Source: Mycobacterium sp. 1100029.7 (lineage in GTDB: Bacteria > Actinomycetota > Actinomycetes > Mycobacteriales > Mycobacteriaceae). Taken from it: a stretch of 51,562 nucleotides of DNA. The notes below the pieces were generated by a model. That model was not told the DNA's origin, did no database searches, and saw only the letters and a program-made list of their open reading frames with translations. Where the stretch lies: the NCBI RefSeq assembly GCF_001665235.1, contig NZ_LZSC01000055.1, forward strand, positions 1 to 51,562, in the 5' to 3' direction. Of this stretch, positions 40,977-48,123 are shown in pieces (within the stretch, counting starts at the first letter, position 1; each line of letters begins with the position of its first letter). Position numbers and translations under genes: made by a program.

Positions 40977-42535
40977 TGATTCGGTTCCAACGACGTCGGC
41001 GCGCACCGCTCCGAGCCCCGAGTTCGTTGTCGCTGCGGTGGCGGGTGATGTTGCTGGCGATGTCGATGGTGGCGATGGTGGTCGTGTTGATGGCATTCGC
41101 CGTCTACGCGGTGATCGCCGCCGCGCTGTACAGCGACATCGACAACCAATTGGACAGTCGCGCACAGCTACTGATCGCCAGCGGTTCGCTGGCCGCCGAT
41201 CCGGCGAAGGCCATCGAGGGCACGGCGTATTCGGACGTCAACGCGATGCTGGTGAATCCCGGTCACTCGATCTACACCGCGCAACAGCCGGGGCAGACGC
41301 TGCCGGTCGACTCGCCGGAGAAGGCGGTGATCCGCGGCGACTTGTTCATGTCCCGTCGTACCGCTGCCGACCAGCGCATCCTAGCCATCCACTTGCCCAA
41401 CGGCAGTTCGTTGTTGATCTCCAAGAGTCTCAAGCCCACCGAGGCGGTGATGACCAAGCTGCGGTGGGTGCTGCTGATCGTCGGCGGCATCGGGGTCGCG
41501 GTGGCCGCGGTGGCCGGCGGCATGGTCACCCGGGCGGGGCTGCGGCCGGTCGCGCGGTTGACCGAAGCGGCTGAGCGCGTCGCCCGGACCGACGACCTGC
41601 GGCCGATTCCGGTGTTCGGTAGCGACGAATTAGCAAGGCTCACCGAAGCTTTCAACTTGATGCTGCGGGCCCTGGCCGAGTCGCGGGAGCGGCAGGCACG
41701 GCTGGTCACCGACGCCGGGCACGAATTGCGCACCCCGCTGACGTCGCTGCGGACCAACGTCGAACTGCTGATGGCGTCGATGGAGCCGGGCGCGCCGCGA
41801 TTGCCCGAACAGGAAATGGTCGACCTGCGTGCCGACGTCCTCGCCCAGATCGAGGAATTGTCCACGCTCGTCGGCGATCTGGTGGACCTCACCCGCGACG
41901 ACGCCGGCCAGGTGGTGCACGAGCCGGTCGACATGTCCGAGGTCATCGACCGCAGCCTGGAGCGAGTCAGGCGGCGCCGCAACGACATTCACTTCGACGT
42001 CGACGTAATGCCGTGGCAGGTCTACGGCGACGCCGCCGGGCTGTCGCGGGCGGCGCTGAACCTGATGGACAACGCCGCCAAGTGGAGCCCGCCCGGCGCA
42101 CACGTCGTCGTCCGGATGCGCCAGCTCGACCCGTCGCACGCCGAACTGGTGGTCTCCGACTACGGCCCGGGAATTCCGCCGCAAGAACGGCGCCTGGTAT
42201 TCGAACGGTTCTACCGGTCGACGACAGCCCGAGCGCTGCCCGGCTCCGGGCTGGGACTGGCCATCGTCAAGCAGGTAGTGCTCAACCACGGCGGCATGCT
42301 GCGGGTGGAGGACACGGTTTCGGGGGCTCATCCGCCGGGAACATCGATCTTCGTGCTGCTTCCGGGCCGGCCGCTGCCGGCTTCGGCGTATGCCAACACC
42401 GGGACCCAGAGCGGGTCGGGCGCCAACAGTGAGGCCATGACTGATCCCTCGGGCAGCGTGAGTGACGCCACAGCGAACTCTCGGGATACGACGAACGTTA
42501 TCTCAGTGGACTCTCAGTCCGCGCGCGCAAGGTAG
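40976..42535 (+). CDS. mprB: Sensor histidine kinase MprB
   Basis: The 519-residue protein has two membrane segments (about 22-47 and 161-185) flanking a periplasmic sensor of some 115 residues, then a HAMP domain. The phosphorylated His is in DAGHELRTPLTSL (about residue 250), and the N box is LNLMDNAAKWSPPG. The ATPase boxes are DYGPGIP, FERFYRS and GSGLGLAIV. A polar Ser/Thr-rich tail of about 60 residues follows and is slightly longer than in Rv0982. ATG 40976 overlaps the mprA stop (TGATG). The last 35 bp carry the second MprA-type box, which serves pepD. Confidence 0.96.
   Translation: MIRFQRRRRAPLRAPSSLSLRWRVMLLAMSMVAMVVVLMAFAVYAVIAAALYSDIDNQLDSRAQLLIASGSLAADPAKAIEGTAYSDVNAMLVNPGHSIYTAQQPGQTLPVDSPEKAVIRGDLFMSRRTAADQRILAIHLPNGSSLLISKSLKPTEAVMTKLRWVLLIVGGIGVAVAAVAGGMVTRAGLRPVARLTEAAERVARTDDLRPIPVFGSDELARLTEAFNLMLRALAESRERQARLVTDAGHELRTPLTSLRTNVELLMASMEPGAPRLPEQEMVDLRADVLAQIEELSTLVGDLVDLTRDDAGQVVHEPVDMSEVIDRSLERVRRRRNDIHFDVDVMPWQVYGDAAGLSRAALNLMDNAAKWSPPGAHVVVRMRQLDPSHAELVVSDYGPGIPPQERRLVFERFYRSTTARALPGSGLGLAIVKQVVLNHGGMLRVEDTVSGAHPPGTSIFVLLPGRPLPASAYANTGTQSGSGANSEAMTDPSGSVSDATANSRDTTNVISVDSQSARAR
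42501..42518 (+). promoter_or_regulatory. MprA-type box upstream of pepD, inside the mprB 3' end
   Basis: TCTCAGT occurs at 42501-42507 and 42512-42518, again with an 11-bp period as in the box before mprA. It is about 92 bp upstream of the pepD ATG and overlaps the last codons of mprB. A TTGACA at 42548-42553 may be the -35 of a pepD promoter, but no matching -10 is clear. Confidence 0.65.
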
Positions 42536-42609
42536 TTGCAGTTAGTGTTGACAATCGAGCCAAGTCGAGCTCGGTAGTACTCCAATTAGAGGAAGAGCGA
42601 CTTAGCGAC

Positions 42610-44178
42610 ATGACGAATGACCCGAGGTATTCGCCACCGCCGCAGCAGCCGGGTTACCCCAGCGCGCCTAACCAGCCCCTGGGGCCAGGGGGGGCTCCCG
42701 GGTATGCCCAAGGCAGCCAGCAACCGTACGGCCAGCCCTACGACTGGCGGTACCAACAGGGACAGCAGTCGCAGCCGTCGCAGACCGCGCAATACCGCCG
42801 GCCCTACGAGCCCTTCGGTGACACCGGTTCGGGCTCGATCCCCGGCGGCACCGGGCCTGGCCGGATTCCCGGTGGCACCGGACCGGGGCCGATCCCCGGG
42901 GGCACCGGACCCGGGCCGATTCCCGGAGGCACCGGCGCGGGCCCGATTCCCGGCATGCTGCCCCCGATGGGCCCGCCGCGTGGTCCGGAGAAGCGATCCC
43001 GGGCCGGCCTGCTGGTCGCGGGCGCGGTAGCCATCGCCGTGGTGTCGGCCGGTGTCGGCGGCGCAGCAGCGACGCTCGTCGAACTCGGCACGCACGCCAC
43101 GACCGGCGGCGGCAGCAGCAAGACCTCGGGCGCCACGCCCGGCGTCCCGGCGGCGAACATGGCCCCCGGCACCGTCGAACAGGTGGCGGCGAAGGTGGTG
43201 CCCAGCGTCGTCATGCTGGAGACCGATCTGGGTCGCGCCTCCGAAGAGGGCTCCGGCATCATCCTGTCGGCCGACGGCCTGATCCTGACCAACAACCACG
43301 TCATCGCCGCGGCCGCCGGCCCGCCGAAAGCTCCGAGCGCTCCGAGCGGACCGAGCAGCCCGCCTCCGGGAGTGCCCGGTGGGCCCAGCGGACCCGGGGG
43401 ACCGGGTGGCCCGGCACCCAAGACCACGGTGACCTTCTCCGACGGCCGCACCGCACCGTTCACGGTGGTGGGCGCGGATCCGACCAGTGACATCGCCGTC
43501 GTCAAGGTGCAGGGTCTGTCGGGCCTGACGCCCATCGCGATGGGCTCGTCGTCGGACGTGAAAGTCGGGCAACCGGTGATCGCGATCGGGTCGCCGCTGG
43601 GTCTGTCCGGCACGGTGACCACCGGCATCATCAGCGCGCTGAACCGGCCGGTGTCGACGACGGGTGAGTCCGGCAACCAGAACACGGTGCTGGACGCGAT
43701 TCAGACCGACGCCGCCATCAACCCGGGTAACTCCGGTGGTGCGCTGGTCAACCTGCAGGGCCAACTGGTCGGCGTCAACTCCGCGATCGCCACCCTGGGT
43801 GCCGATTCACCCGACGCCCAGAGCGGATCGATCGGGCTGGGCTTCGCGATTCCGGTCGACCAGGCCAAGCGCATCGCCGACGAGTTGATCAGTACCGGCA
43901 AGGCGACACACGCGTCGCTGGGCGTGCAGGTGACCAGTGACAAGAGCACGCCGGGTGCCAAGGTCGTCGACGTCGTCCAGGGCGGAGCCGCCGCGAGCGC
44001 CGGACTCCCGAAGAACGTGGTGGTCACCAAGGTCGATGATCGCCCCATCAACAACGCCGACGCGTTGGTCGCCGCGGTGCGGTCCAAGGCGCCCGGCGAC
44101 AAAGTAAATCTGACCTTCCAAGATCCCGGCGGCGGTAGCCGGACTGTGCAGGTCACTCTCGGCAAGGCGGATCAGTGA
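42610..44178 (+). CDS. pepD: HtrA-like membrane serine protease PepD
   Basis: The 522-residue protein corresponds to Rv0983 but is longer than the usual 464 residues. A Pro/Gly/Gln-rich cytoplasmic N-terminus contains four 9-residue repeats. A membrane anchor lies at about 136-158. The trypsin-like domain has the triad His230 (NNHVIAAA), Asp294 (TSDIAVV) and Ser375 (GNSGGAL). A Pro/Gly-rich insertion (about 237-272) sits right after His230. A C-terminal PDZ domain follows (LGVQVTSDKSTPGAKVVDV). It degrades or refolds misfolded envelope proteins and feeds back on MprAB/SigE signalling. Confidence 0.95.
   Translation: MTNDPRYSPPPQQPGYPSAPNQPLGPGGAPGYAQGSQQPYGQPYDWRYQQGQQSQPSQTAQYRRPYEPFGDTGSGSIPGGTGPGRIPGGTGPGPIPGGTGPGPIPGGTGAGPIPGMLPPMGPPRGPEKRSRAGLLVAGAVAIAVVSAGVGGAAATLVELGTHATTGGGSSKTSGATPGVPAANMAPGTVEQVAAKVVPSVVMLETDLGRASEEGSGIILSADGLILTNNHVIAAAAGPPKAPSAPSGPSSPPPGVPGGPSGPGGPGGPAPKTTVTFSDGRTAPFTVVGADPTSDIAVVKVQGLSGLTPIAMGSSSDVKVGQPVIAIGSPLGLSGTVTTGIISALNRPVSTTGESGNQNTVLDAIQTDAAINPGNSGGALVNLQGQLVGVNSAIATLGADSPDAQSGSIGLGFAIPVDQAKRIADELISTGKATHASLGVQVTSDKSTPGAKVVDVVQGGAAASAGLPKNVVVTKVDDRPINNADALVAAVRSKAPGDKVNLTFQDPGGGSRTVQVTLGKADQ
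42844..42951 (+). repeat. Four tandem 27-bp repeats inside pepD
   Basis: Four in-frame 27-bp units (42844-42870, 42871-42897, 42898-42924, 42925-42951) encode GGTGPGRIP, GGTGPGPIP twice, and GGTGAGPIP. The third-codon positions differ between units, so the array is not the product of a very recent duplication. Confidence 0.8.
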
Positions 44179-44723
44179 TGAGAGTCGATGAGCCCATCTC
44201 GGAGCTCGGATATACGGTTGCACCCATGGAAACGGGTGCGGAATTGGTAGTCGGCCGGGCCCTGGTCGTGGTGGTCGACGATCGCACCGCCCACGGGGAC
44301 GAGGACCACAGCGGACCGTTGGTCACCGAGCTGCTGACCGAGGCGGGATTTGTCGTCGACGGTGTGGTGGCGGTGTCGGCCGACGAGGTCGAGATCCGCA
44401 ATGCGCTGAACACCGCGGTGATCGGTGGGGTGGATCTGGTGGTTTCCGTCGGCGGAACCGGCGTCACCCCGCGCGACGTCACCCCGGAAGCGACCCGCGA
44501 GATTCTGGACCGCGAAATCCTCGGCATCGCCGAGGCCGTCCGCGCATCCGGGCTGTCCGCGGGAATCATCGACGCGGGGTTGTCGCGCGGCCTGGCCGGT
44601 GTCTCCGGCAGCACGCTGGTGGTCAACCTCGCCGGTTCGCGGTACGCGGTGCGTGACGGGATGGCGACGCTGAACCCGCTCGCGGCCCAGATCATCGGCC
44701 AGTTATCGAGCCTTGAGATTTAA
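44178..44723 (+). CDS. moaB2: Molybdopterin adenylyltransferase-like protein MoaB2
   Basis: The 181-residue protein has the MoaB/MogA fold. ALVVVVDDRTAHGDEDHSGP corresponds to the family's start strand, and VVSVGGTGVTPRDVTPEATREIL is the GGTG signature. It would adenylylate molybdopterin in Moco synthesis. The ATG at 44178 overlaps the pepD stop by 1 nt; a GTG three bases earlier overlaps as GTGA. It corresponds to Rv0984, co-operonic with mprAB-pepD in M. tuberculosis. Confidence 0.92.
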   Translation: MRVDEPISELGYTVAPMETGAELVVGRALVVVVDDRTAHGDEDHSGPLVTELLTEAGFVVDGVVAVSADEVEIRNALNTAVIGGVDLVVSVGGTGVTPRDVTPEATREILDREILGIAEAVRASGLSAGIIDAGLSRGLAGVSGSTLVVNLAGSRYAVRDGMATLNPLAAQIIGQLSSLEI

Positions 44724-44728
44724 AGTCG

Positions 44729-44742
44729 CCCGAGCTCTCGGG
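44729..44742. terminator. Short hairpin between convergent moaB2 and mscL
   Basis: CCCGAG-CT-CTCGGG lies in the 24-bp gap between the two convergent stops. It is the only structure there and could terminate both genes; there is no T tract. Confidence 0.4.
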
Positions 44743-44747
44743 TCGCG

Positions 44748-45209
44748 CTACTGCGACTCGGCGTCGGCGCGGGGCCCGTGGTCGGGTGGCGGCGACGTGC
44801 TGATCCCGCCGTGCTTGCCTGACGACACCTCGCCGCCCGTCTGCGCGAGCAGGTCGCGGATCTCCTTGAGCAACACGACCTGAGCGTCGTCGGCCTGCTC
44901 GACCTCGCCGCGCTTGCGGAATGTGTTGTAGGGCAACACAACCAGGAAGTACACCACCGCGGCGACCAGCACGAAGTTGATCGCGGCCGACAGCAGGATG
45001 TTCAGATCGATGGTCTGTCCGCCGCCGATGCTGATCTTCAGGACGCCGACGTCGGACTTGTCGTGCACGCCGATCCGGTTGATCAACGGCTGGATGATGC
45101 TGTCGGTGAACTTCGTGACCAACGCGGTGAACGCAGTACCGATGACCACCGCGACGGACAGGTCGACGATATTGCCTCGCGCGAGAAACTCCTTGAACCC
45201 CTTGAGCAT
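44748..45209 (-). CDS. mscL: Large-conductance mechanosensitive channel MscL
   Basis: The 153-residue protein starts MLKGFKEFLARGNIVDLSVAVVIG, the amphipathic helix and first transmembrane helix of MscL. The second helix is NFVLVAAVVYFLVVLPYNT. A cytoplasmic helix follows, rich in charged residues, then a polar tail. It opens under membrane tension to release solutes. The length is close to the 151 residues of Rv0985c. Confidence 0.96.
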   Translation of the reverse strand: MLKGFKEFLARGNIVDLSVAVVIGTAFTALVTKFTDSIIQPLINRIGVHDKSDVGVLKISIGGGQTIDLNILLSAAINFVLVAAVVYFLVVLPYNTFRKRGEVEQADDAQVVLLKEIRDLLAQTGGEVSSGKHGGISTSPPPDHGPRADAESQ

Positions 45210-45274
45210 TCCGACGTCCTTTCTGGGCTGGACACAGGTTGCCGCGGGTGCTGTGGCGATCGGGAGTCAGGTAC

Positions 45275-45964
45275 TCAGTGCAGGGTGAGGGTCACTGCCT
45301 GGCCTAGCACCGAGCCTGCCACCGTGTTCGCCACGCGAGCCGGCAGCGCAACTAACACTACGCGGTCGCCGTCGGCGGCCTGCACTTTCTGTTTGGCCGA
45401 TACCAGCACCACCACGGCATCGGTGGCGACCAGCTTGCTGACCGCCACCGATGCCGTCGTGCCCGGCTGCGCGTCGGAGGGCGGTGCGGCCAGGACGTCG
45501 ACGATGTCGCCGGGGCGGACCAGGTCGATCAGGGCGCTGTCGGCTAAATGCAGCGGCACAATGCGGGCGCCGGGCCCGGCCTTCGATCCGATCGCGGCCT
45601 CGGCAAGGCGGCTACCCAGCAAACGGACGTCGGTGAGTACCTCGCCGCGACGCGCCGGACCCGCCAGCATCGAACCGAGCACCGCACCCAAATCGGCTTG
45701 AGATCCGTCGGGAAGTGTTGTCGCCAAACGCCTTTCGATTCGCACGTCGTCGGGCGTCAACGCCGCGCCGGGAGTCAGGTCACGGCTGGCCACCACCGCG
45801 TCGACCTGGTCACCGTCCGGATCCGAGCGCAGCGCCGCGACGCCGGCTAGGACGACCAGTCCGCCGGCGGCCACGCGACGGGCCAGCACGGTGCGGGTCC
45901 AGTCGGGGCGCAGCGACGTCGACATCCGGCGCAGCAGCGTTGGATTCAGCGACGATTCGCCCAC
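45275..45964 (-). CDS. SAF-domain membrane-anchored protein
   Basis: The 229-residue protein corresponds to Rv0990c. One membrane segment lies at about 28-47 (TVLARRVAAGGLVVLAGVAAL). A SAF domain of the CpaB/RcpC type follows (VVASRDLTPGAALTPDDVRIER), then VRPGDIVDVLAA. CpaB-like proteins act in Flp pilus assembly, but no tad/flp genes are visible. It follows the ruc gene on the same strand after 62 nt and may share its heat-shock control. GTG 45964 is used; an ATG 14 codons later is an alternative. Confidence 0.8.
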   Translation of the reverse strand: MGESSLNPTLLRRMSTSLRPDWTRTVLARRVAAGGLVVLAGVAALRSDPDGDQVDAVVASRDLTPGAALTPDDVRIERRLATTLPDGSQADLGAVLGSMLAGPARRGEVLTDVRLLGSRLAEAAIGSKAGPGARIVPLHLADSALIDLVRPGDIVDVLAAPPSDAQPGTTASVAVSKLVATDAVVVLVSAKQKVQAADGDRVVLVALPARVANTVAGSVLGQAVTLTLH

Positions 45965-46026
45965 GCCGTCACGGTAAGCGCGGCGCGCCGCCGATGGCGG
46001 CGCTCAGAGGTGCGTGCTGTGGATAA

Positions 46027-46371
46027 CTAGCTGGAAGCGGCGGCGGCCGACGATGCGGACGACTTCTCGCTGGACGTCGACTTCTCACTCGAGCTGGACT
46101 TCTCGCTGGAGCCCGACTTCTCGCTCGAACTCGAGCTCTCGCTGGATCCGTTGGTCGAGGAGCCGTTGCTGGAACTGGACGATTTCTTGCCCGACTCGCG
46201 GCTGTCGGTGCGGTAGAAGCCGCTGCCTTTGAACACGACGCCAACGGAGTTGAACAGTTTGCGCAGCCGACCCGAGCACTTCTCGCAGGTGGTCAACGTG
46301 TCGTCAGTGAAGGCCTGCACAACATCAAAGCGGTCGCCGCACTCGGTGCACGCGTAGCTGTAGGTCGGCAC
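46027..46371 (-). CDS. ruc: Redox-regulated chaperone Ruc (FmdB-type zinc ribbon)
   Basis: The 114-residue protein has an N-terminal FmdB zinc ribbon with Cys8, Cys11, Cys29 and Cys32 (CTEC and CEKC). A disordered tail of about 60 residues is made almost wholly of Ser, Lys, Glu and Gly, with repeated SSSEKS units. It corresponds to Rv0991c, described as a chaperone activated by oxidation of these cysteines that works with Hsp70. The CIRCE-like element 28 bp upstream predicts HrcA heat-shock control. The tail length is likely variable between species. Confidence 0.9.
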   Translation of the reverse strand: MPTYSYACTECGDRFDVVQAFTDDTLTTCEKCSGRLRKLFNSVGVVFKGSGFYRTDSRESGKKSSSSSNGSSTNGSSESSSSSEKSGSSEKSSSSEKSTSSEKSSASSAAAASS

Positions 46372-46398
46372 TCATAACCTCCGTCGAATAAAGTCTTG

Positions 46399-46426
46399 TT
46401 AGCACTCTACCGTGCCCGAGTGCTAA
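46399..46426. promoter_or_regulatory. CIRCE-like HrcA operator upstream of ruc
   Basis: TTAGCACTC (46399-46407) and GAGTGCTAA (46418-46426) are the two canonical 9-bp CIRCE arms in perfect form. By my count the spacer is 10 nt rather than the usual 9. It lies between the 5-FTHF cyclo-ligase stop and the ruc ATG. Confidence 0.85.
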
Positions 46427-46445
46427 AACAGCCATGAAATCGGTC

Positions 46446-47039
46446 TCATTCCCCAGCGCGCAGCTCGATTACCCCCCGCCCCGGAGTGATCACGTGGGTC
46501 ATCGGCACGTCGTGTGGATCGGCCGGTAACTCGTCGACGAACTCTACGTCGCGCACCATCGCGATCAAGCGTGCGTGCGGATTTCGGCCGTCCAGCGTGC
46601 GGTCGTAGAAGCCGGCGCCGCGGCCCAGCCGGGCACCCCGCCGGTCGACGGCCAACGCCGGCACGACGACCGTGTCCGCCTCCGCCACAGCCGATTCCGT
46701 CAGCCACGGCTCCGGTGGCTCGAGCAATCCCCAGCGGCCTTGCACCAGGGTGCCGGGGTGATACTCGCCCCACCGCAGCCGCATCGGAGTGCCTTCAGCA
46801 GTGGTGCGTGCAATCGGCAACAGCACCCGTCGGGTGCGTTCCAGCAACATGTCGAGCATCGCGACCGATCCGGGCTCGGTGCCCACCGGAACGTACGCGC
46901 AGACAGTGCTGCCGCTGCTCACCGCGAACTCGAGCTGCTCGTTCAGCATCCGGGCCTCAGCGGCGCGAACATCCGCGGCAACGCGGCTTCGGGCGGCCAG
47001 CAGCTGCTCGCGCAATGCGGCTTTGCCCGGAGTCGTCAT
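46446..47039 (-). CDS. 5-formyltetrahydrofolate cyclo-ligase
   Basis: The 197-residue protein converts 5-formyl-THF to 5,10-methenyl-THF with ATP. Diagnostic segments are VPVGTEPGS, LPIARTTAEGTPMRLRWG, VVPALAVDRRGARLGRGAGFYDR (substrate and ATP loop), and the C-terminal DVPMTHVITPGRGV. It corresponds to Rv0992c. The ATG at 47039 faces galU divergently, with 76 bp between starts. Confidence 0.92.
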   Translation of the reverse strand: MTTPGKAALREQLLAARSRVAADVRAAEARMLNEQLEFAVSSGSTVCAYVPVGTEPGSVAMLDMLLERTRRVLLPIARTTAEGTPMRLRWGEYHPGTLVQGRWGLLEPPEPWLTESAVAEADTVVVPALAVDRRGARLGRGAGFYDRTLDGRNPHARLIAMVRDVEFVDELPADPHDVPMTHVITPGRGVIELRAGE

Positions 47040-47102
47040 GCATCAACGATGACAGCACGGGTATTCGGCCTGCCATGCAGCGGCGGCAAACCCTATGAGC
47101 GC

Positions 47103-47108
47103 TATGGT
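47103..47108 (+). promoter_or_regulatory. Leaderless-type -10 element for galU
   Basis: TATGGT is followed by 7 nt and the galU ATG at 47116; there is no ribosome-binding site. Confidence 0.45.
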
Positions 47109-47115
47109 GTGAACG

Positions 47116-48030
47116 ATGTCACGGCCAGATGAAGTGCAGATCCCGTACACGGCGATCGTTCCCGCAGCCGGTCTGGGCACCCGTTTTCTCCCGGCGACCA
47201 AAACGGTGCCCAAGGAGCTGCTGCCCGTCGTCGACACCCCCGGTATCGAGCTGGTCGCCGAGGAGGCGGCCGCCGCCGGCGCCGAGCGCCTGGTGATCAT
47301 CACCTCCGAGGGCAAGGACGGCGTCGTCGCGCACTTCGTCGAGGACCTGGTGCTGGAAGGCACCCTCGAGGCGCGCGGCAAGAAAGCCATGCTGGCCAAG
47401 GTGCGCCGCGCGCCGGCGCTGATCAAGGTCGAGTCGGTGGTGCAGGCCGAGCCCCTCGGGTTGGGGCACGCGATCAGCTGCGTGGAGCCCGTGCTGGCGC
47501 CCGACGAGGACGCCGTGATGGTGCTGCTGCCCGACGACCTGGTGCTGCCCACCGGCGTGCTGGAGACGATGGCCAAGGTGCGTGCGCAACACGGGGGCAC
47601 GGTGTTGTGTGCCATCGAGGTCACCCCCGAAGAGATCAGCGCCTACGGCGTGTTCGACGTCGAGCCGGTTCCCGGTGACGACAATCCGGACGTTCTCAAG
47701 GTCAACGGCATGGTGGAAAAGCCCAAGACCGAGGACGCGCCGTCGCTGTATGCCGCCGCCGGCCGGTACGTGCTCGACCGTGCCGTCTTCGACGCCCTGC
47801 ACCGCATCGACCGCGGCGCCGGAAACGAAGTACAGCTGACCGACGCGATCGCGTTGTTGATCAAAGAGGGCCACCCGGTCCATGTCGTCGTGCATCGCGG
47901 ATCTCGACACGACTTGGGAAATCCCGGCGGCTACCTCAAGGCTGCGGTTGACTTTGCGTTGGATCGTGACGATTACGGCCCGGAGTTGCGGCGGTGGCTG
48001 GTGGCGCGATTGGGCCTGAACGAGCAGTAG
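47116..48030 (+). CDS. galU: UTP-glucose-1-phosphate uridylyltransferase
   Basis: The 304-residue nucleotidyltransferase makes UDP-glucose for envelope polysaccharides and trehalose. The N-terminal AIVPAAGLGTRFLPATKTVPKE holds the nucleotide loop and catalytic Arg/Lys. QAEPLGLGHAI, LLPDDLVLP and the C-terminal HRGSRHDLGNPGGYLKA complete the family pattern. It corresponds to Rv0993. Confidence 0.96.
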   Translation: MSRPDEVQIPYTAIVPAAGLGTRFLPATKTVPKELLPVVDTPGIELVAEEAAAAGAERLVIITSEGKDGVVAHFVEDLVLEGTLEARGKKAMLAKVRRAPALIKVESVVQAEPLGLGHAISCVEPVLAPDEDAVMVLLPDDLVLPTGVLETMAKVRAQHGGTVLCAIEVTPEEISAYGVFDVEPVPGDDNPDVLKVNGMVEKPKTEDAPSLYAAAGRYVLDRAVFDALHRIDRGAGNEVQLTDAIALLIKEGHPVHVVVHRGSRHDLGNPGGYLKAAVDFALDRDDYGPELRRWLVARLGLNEQ

Positions 48031-48047
48031 CCGGCCGACATGCCGGT

Positions 48048-48064
48048 CCCGGCCGACGGCCGGG
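48048..48064 (+). terminator. Hairpin after galU
   Basis: CCCGGCC-GAC-GGCCGGG is a perfect 7-bp stem 17 nt after the galU stop. It lies upstream of the chosen moeA1 start and argues against an earlier ATG at 48040. Confidence 0.5.
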
Positions 48065-48123
48065 CGATCGGGTTCAGTACCGATACGGCGCCCGTCAGGG
48101 TTGACGGCAGAGAGGCGCGGCTA

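Noticed and set aside
42844..42951. Repeat array considered as a CRISPR
   Set aside because: The units are contiguous, in frame and have no spacers; they encode a peptide repeat in pepD.
42586..43764. Minus-strand open frame opposite pepD
   Set aside because: Its Gly/Arg-rich repeats are the complement of the pepD 27-bp array and Gly/Pro loop; no ribosome-binding site or family similarity.
48040..48123. Earlier ATG start for moeA1 at 48040
   Set aside because: There is no ribosome-binding site, the extension crosses the galU terminator hairpin, and the GTG at 48124 has GAGAGG upstream and matches the known N-terminus.
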